Shown one piece after another: positions 15,870 to 17,859 of a stretch of 17,859 bases of DNA. The position numbers were made by a program, and so were the translations under genes. Numbering within the stretch: the first letter of the stretch is position 1; every line of letters starts with the position of its first letter. The stretch spans positions 1-17,859 of the forward strand of contig DAOVXI010000011.1 of assembly GCA_030636245.1 (NCBI GenBank). Reading direction: 5' to 3'. Below the pieces are notes generated by a model. That model was given only the letters and a program-made list of their open reading frames with translations. It was not told where the DNA came from and ran no database searches. Source of the stretch: Deltaproteobacteria bacterium (GTDB taxonomy: Bacteria; Desulfobacterota; GWC2-55-46; DRQE01).

Positions 15870-16157
15870 ATGAGTGATTGTGGAAGCGGATGTGGAGACG
15901 GTGGCGGTGGCGGACCATTTTCAGAGGGACGTGAGCTGGTAGAGTTCGTGGCTAACGCCCACGACGGAGGGGTTGCAAATGCGCCTATTCCTGACGGCGG
16001 GCTTCAAACTAAATGTCAGGGCTGTGGAGCGGATTTTACCCTCGCAACTTTTGTTGGCAAATGTCCTGAGTGCGAAGGCGTGCACGCGGTAAGCCCCCCA
16101 AGAGCTGATGACCAGGCGAATATTCAGTTCGCGGGCAAAGACTTTAAATTACCATAA
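15870..16157 (+). CDS. Small Gly/Cys-rich protein with zinc-ribbon-like core
   Basis: This 95-residue protein begins MSDCGSGCGDGGGGGPF and then holds CQGCGADFTLATFVGKCPEC (49-68). The CXXC pairs (C49/C52, C65/C68) with 12 residues between them look like a zinc ribbon or rubredoxin-like knuckle. The N-terminal C4-x3-C8 inside a glycine run is a further possible metal or Fe-S ligand pair. There is no signal peptide. The start is secure: AAGGAGGAG lies just upstream, and promoter and terminator frame the gene, so it is a single-gene unit that is probably well expressed. I do not recognise a named family. Possible roles are a metal-binding carrier or a small redox or regulatory protein; none can be shown from the sequence alone. 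Confidence 0.75.
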   Translation: MSDCGSGCGDGGGGGPFSEGRELVEFVANAHDGGVANAPIPDGGLQTKCQGCGADFTLATFVGKCPECEGVHAVSPPRADDQANIQFAGKDFKLP

Positions 16158-16184
16158 CTTTAACTCACATCTATTATAAAAAAA

Positions 16185-16207
16185 GACGGCTTTTGCCGTC
16201 TTTTTTT
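16185..16207. terminator. Bidirectional intrinsic terminator
   Basis: GACGGC (16185-16190) and GCCGTC (16195-16200) pair across a TTTT loop. Seven A residues precede the stem and seven T residues follow it, so the structure is symmetric. It lies between two convergent genes, the 95-residue protein gene on the plus strand and the histidine kinase on the minus strand, and should stop transcripts from both sides. Confidence 0.93.
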
Positions 16208-16309
16208 ATTTCATTTATACGAGTGAATTATATAACTTTGGTCAATATCAATGATATCGATAGAATAATTACAGCATATTATTGCAACTCGTATTTTTTT
16301 ATTGAAAAA

Positions 16310-17859
16310 TTATTCGTATTTAACCTTAACATTGTCTAAATAGTAGATAAGCTGCCCGATCGCCTTCATTACAGCCTTGGAGCTCTTATTTATACTTTCT
16401 TCTTCTATAACCGCACCAAGCTCCGTTATAGGTATAAATCCATATGTCATTCCGCTCCCTTTTAACCTATGACCGATATCTTGTGTCTTTGCAAAATCCT
16501 TTTCCTCCAAAAGACCTTCCACGGTCAACGCTTCCTGCCTAATGTCCTCAAGGTACTCCGGTATCAACATCTCGAGGTCCTTGCTCGCAACAGCATGAAG
16601 CTCCTCACCCCCTTGCATTACCAGGCTATCCCCGCCATCGGTATACTTAATTATCGCTGCCAGCAATTCATTCTTTTTTATCGGTTTTGCAAGGTGAGCA
16701 TCACAACCGGCACTCATGCTTTTTTCCTTAAACTCGCTTAGCGCATGAGCTGTAATTGCCACTATGGGTACATGATCCTTCTTGTTGTCTTTCTTCTCAA
16801 GTTCCCTTATTAATTTAGTGGCTGTATATCCATCCATGGCAGGCATCTCCATGTCCATCAAAATTATATCGAAGCTCCCTTCTTTAAACTTATCCAGCCC
16901 CCTCTTTCCGTCTTCCGCAAATGAAAGTTCATAGTTCGTATTAGACAGGAATGCCTGAAGTATAAAAACAATATGAGCCGAGTCCTCAACGATCAGTACC
17001 TTTAAAGGCCGCTCATCGATAAGGTCTCCTTCTTTAGGGTCATAGCTCTTGTCGTTGATGCTCCTCAGATTGAACTTCGCCGTAAATATAAAACTGCTTC
17101 CTTCCCCTACCTTACTCTTGACACTTATGTCACCTCCCATGAGTTTAACCAGGTCTTTTGTTATGGCGAGCCCGAGTCCCGTTCCGCCGTACCTCCTTGT
17201 CGTTGAAGTGTCTGCCTGCGAGAACTTCTCAAATACCATCGACTGTTTGTCCCTTGAAATTCCAACACCTGTATCTTTTATCTCAAACCTCAGAAGTACA
17301 CTCTCCCCCGGCTCCTCTGACACTAAACTTACAAGCAACTCAACTGAACCCTTTTCAGTAAACTTAACGGCATTGCCGAGCAAATTCAGCAAAGCTTCCT
17401 TTAGCCTTACAGAGTCGCCAACCAGACTCAAGGGAACATCATCATCTATATGTTCGACCAATAAAAGTCCCTTCTCCTCAGCCTTTATACTCAAGACACT
17501 GGCCATCTTCTCTGTTACTTCCTTCAGGTTAAACTCAGCATAGTCCAACTCCAACTTTCCCGACTCCATCTTTGATATATCAAGAACATTATTTATAAGG
17601 TTCAATAGCAACTCCGAGGCGCTCTCGATAACATTCACATATTTTTTTTGTTTTGCGTCCAGCTTTGTCTCCTTAAAGAGGTCGGCCACCCCGTTTACCG
17701 CAGCTATTGGTGTTCTTATCTCATGACTTATGGTAGCCAGAAAATCGCTCTTAGCCTTGTTTGCATCCTCTGCCGCATCTTTTGCCTCTATAAGAGCCTG
17801 GTCTATCTTTTTTCTTTCTGTATTGTTTTCCTTAACCGCAAGGTAGTGGGTTATAGAGC
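16310..17859 (-). CDS. Hybrid sensor histidine kinase (PAS-HisKA-HATPase-REC-HPt), 5' partial
   Basis: The frame is open through the right edge, so the N-terminus is missing; 516 codons are visible. A GTG at 17687-17689 is internal, because the H-box lies upstream of it. From the N-terminal side: the end of a PAS/PAC domain (ITHYLAVKENNTERKKI), a short coiled coil, HisKA with FLATISHEIRTP (phospho-His codon 17723-17725), HATPase_c with the N box LLNLLGNAVKF and glycine boxes DTGVGI and GGTGLGLAI, a receiver domain with phospho-Asp in LMDMEMP (codon 16853-16855) and a conserved Lys in AKP, then an HPt domain with IGHRLKGSG (His codon 16469-16471). This gives a complete His-Asp-His phosphorelay in one polypeptide. 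The final response regulator is not in the window. No transmembrane segment is visible in this part. The signal sensed is unknown. It is convergent with the 95-residue protein gene. Confidence 0.93.
   Translation of the reverse strand, partial: SITHYLAVKENNTERKKIDQALIEAKDAAEDANKAKSDFLATISHEIRTPIAAVNGVADLFKETKLDAKQKKYVNVIESASELLLNLINNVLDISKMESGKLELDYAEFNLKEVTEKMASVLSIKAEEKGLLLVEHIDDDVPLSLVGDSVRLKEALLNLLGNAVKFTEKGSVELLVSLVSEEPGESVLLRFEIKDTGVGISRDKQSMVFEKFSQADTSTTRRYGGTGLGLAITKDLVKLMGGDISVKSKVGEGSSFIFTAKFNLRSINDKSYDPKEGDLIDERPLKVLIVEDSAHIVFILQAFLSNTNYELSFAEDGKRGLDKFKEGSFDIILMDMEMPAMDGYTATKLIRELEKKDNKKDHVPIVAITAHALSEFKEKSMSAGCDAHLAKPIKKNELLAAIIKYTDGGDSLVMQGGEELHAVASKDLEMLIPEYLEDIRQEALTVEGLLEEKDFAKTQDIGHRLKGSGMTYGFIPITELGAVIEEESINKSSKAVMKAIGQLIYYLDNVKVKYE

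Noticed and set aside
16245..16257. Palindrome ATATCA A TGATAT downstream of the kinase gene
   Set aside because: It is short, AT-rich and located past the stop codon between convergent genes, where a regulatory role is unlikely.
17049..17543. Plus-strand frame of 164 codons opposite the kinase ATPase domain
   Set aside because: The minus strand encodes the N and G boxes of HATPase_c in this stretch; the plus frame is Ser/Leu/Pro-rich, typical of an antisense shadow.

Overview
The window looks like a chromosomal segment of a Gram-negative bacterium. The evidence is an alpha-2-macroglobulin plus penicillin-binding protein 1C pair, which implies a periplasm, a multi-domain hybrid histidine kinase, AT-rich spacers, and Shine-Dalgarno sites such as AAGGAGGAG. 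Base composition is moderate. I lean toward a deltaproteobacteria-like or Nitrospirota/Nitrospinota-like lineage, but the window does not settle this. There is no IS element, phage gene, CRISPR array or plasmid gene.

Layout. (1) Positions 1-207, minus strand: the N-terminus of a GT4-type glycosyltransferase that runs off the left edge. (2) Positions 208-559: a divergent spacer with a sigma70-like promoter and a small palindrome. (3) Positions 560-7063, plus strand: a tightly packed six-gene run. It encodes a soluble Ycf46-type AAA+ ATPase fused to an FtsH-type M41 metallopeptidase, a Ycf35-like DUF1257 protein, a 59-residue DUF2997 protein, a small NrdG-like radical SAM enzyme, a helical-repeat/Hsp70 fusion, and a Bcp-type peroxiredoxin. 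(4) Positions 7123-15248, plus strand: a bacterial alpha-2-macroglobulin interrupted by one in-frame TAG, followed by pbpC. (5) Positions 15249-15869: a possible gene remnant, a tRNA-Asn with its own promoter and terminator on the minus strand, and the promoter of a small gene. (6) Positions 15870-16157, plus strand: a 95-residue Gly/Cys-rich protein with a zinc-ribbon-like core. (7) Positions 16185-16207: a bidirectional terminator. (8) Positions 16310-17859, minus strand: a PAS-HisKA-HATPase-REC-HPt hybrid kinase whose N-terminus lies beyond the right edge.

How the genes may work together. The most interesting block is 560-6576. It joins an unfoldase-protease, a second chaperone (Hsp70 with its own helical-repeat adaptor), two small proteins of plastid/cyanobacterial type, and a radical SAM enzyme. 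I read it as a possible ATP-driven system for maturing, activating or quality-controlling a redox or Fe-S client. The client and the reaction cannot be seen in the sequence. The peroxiredoxin at the end would fit an oxidative-stress setting. The alpha-2-macroglobulin/PbpC pair is a known periplasmic defence and wall-repair module, here with an amber codon just before the C-terminal half that carries the thioester.
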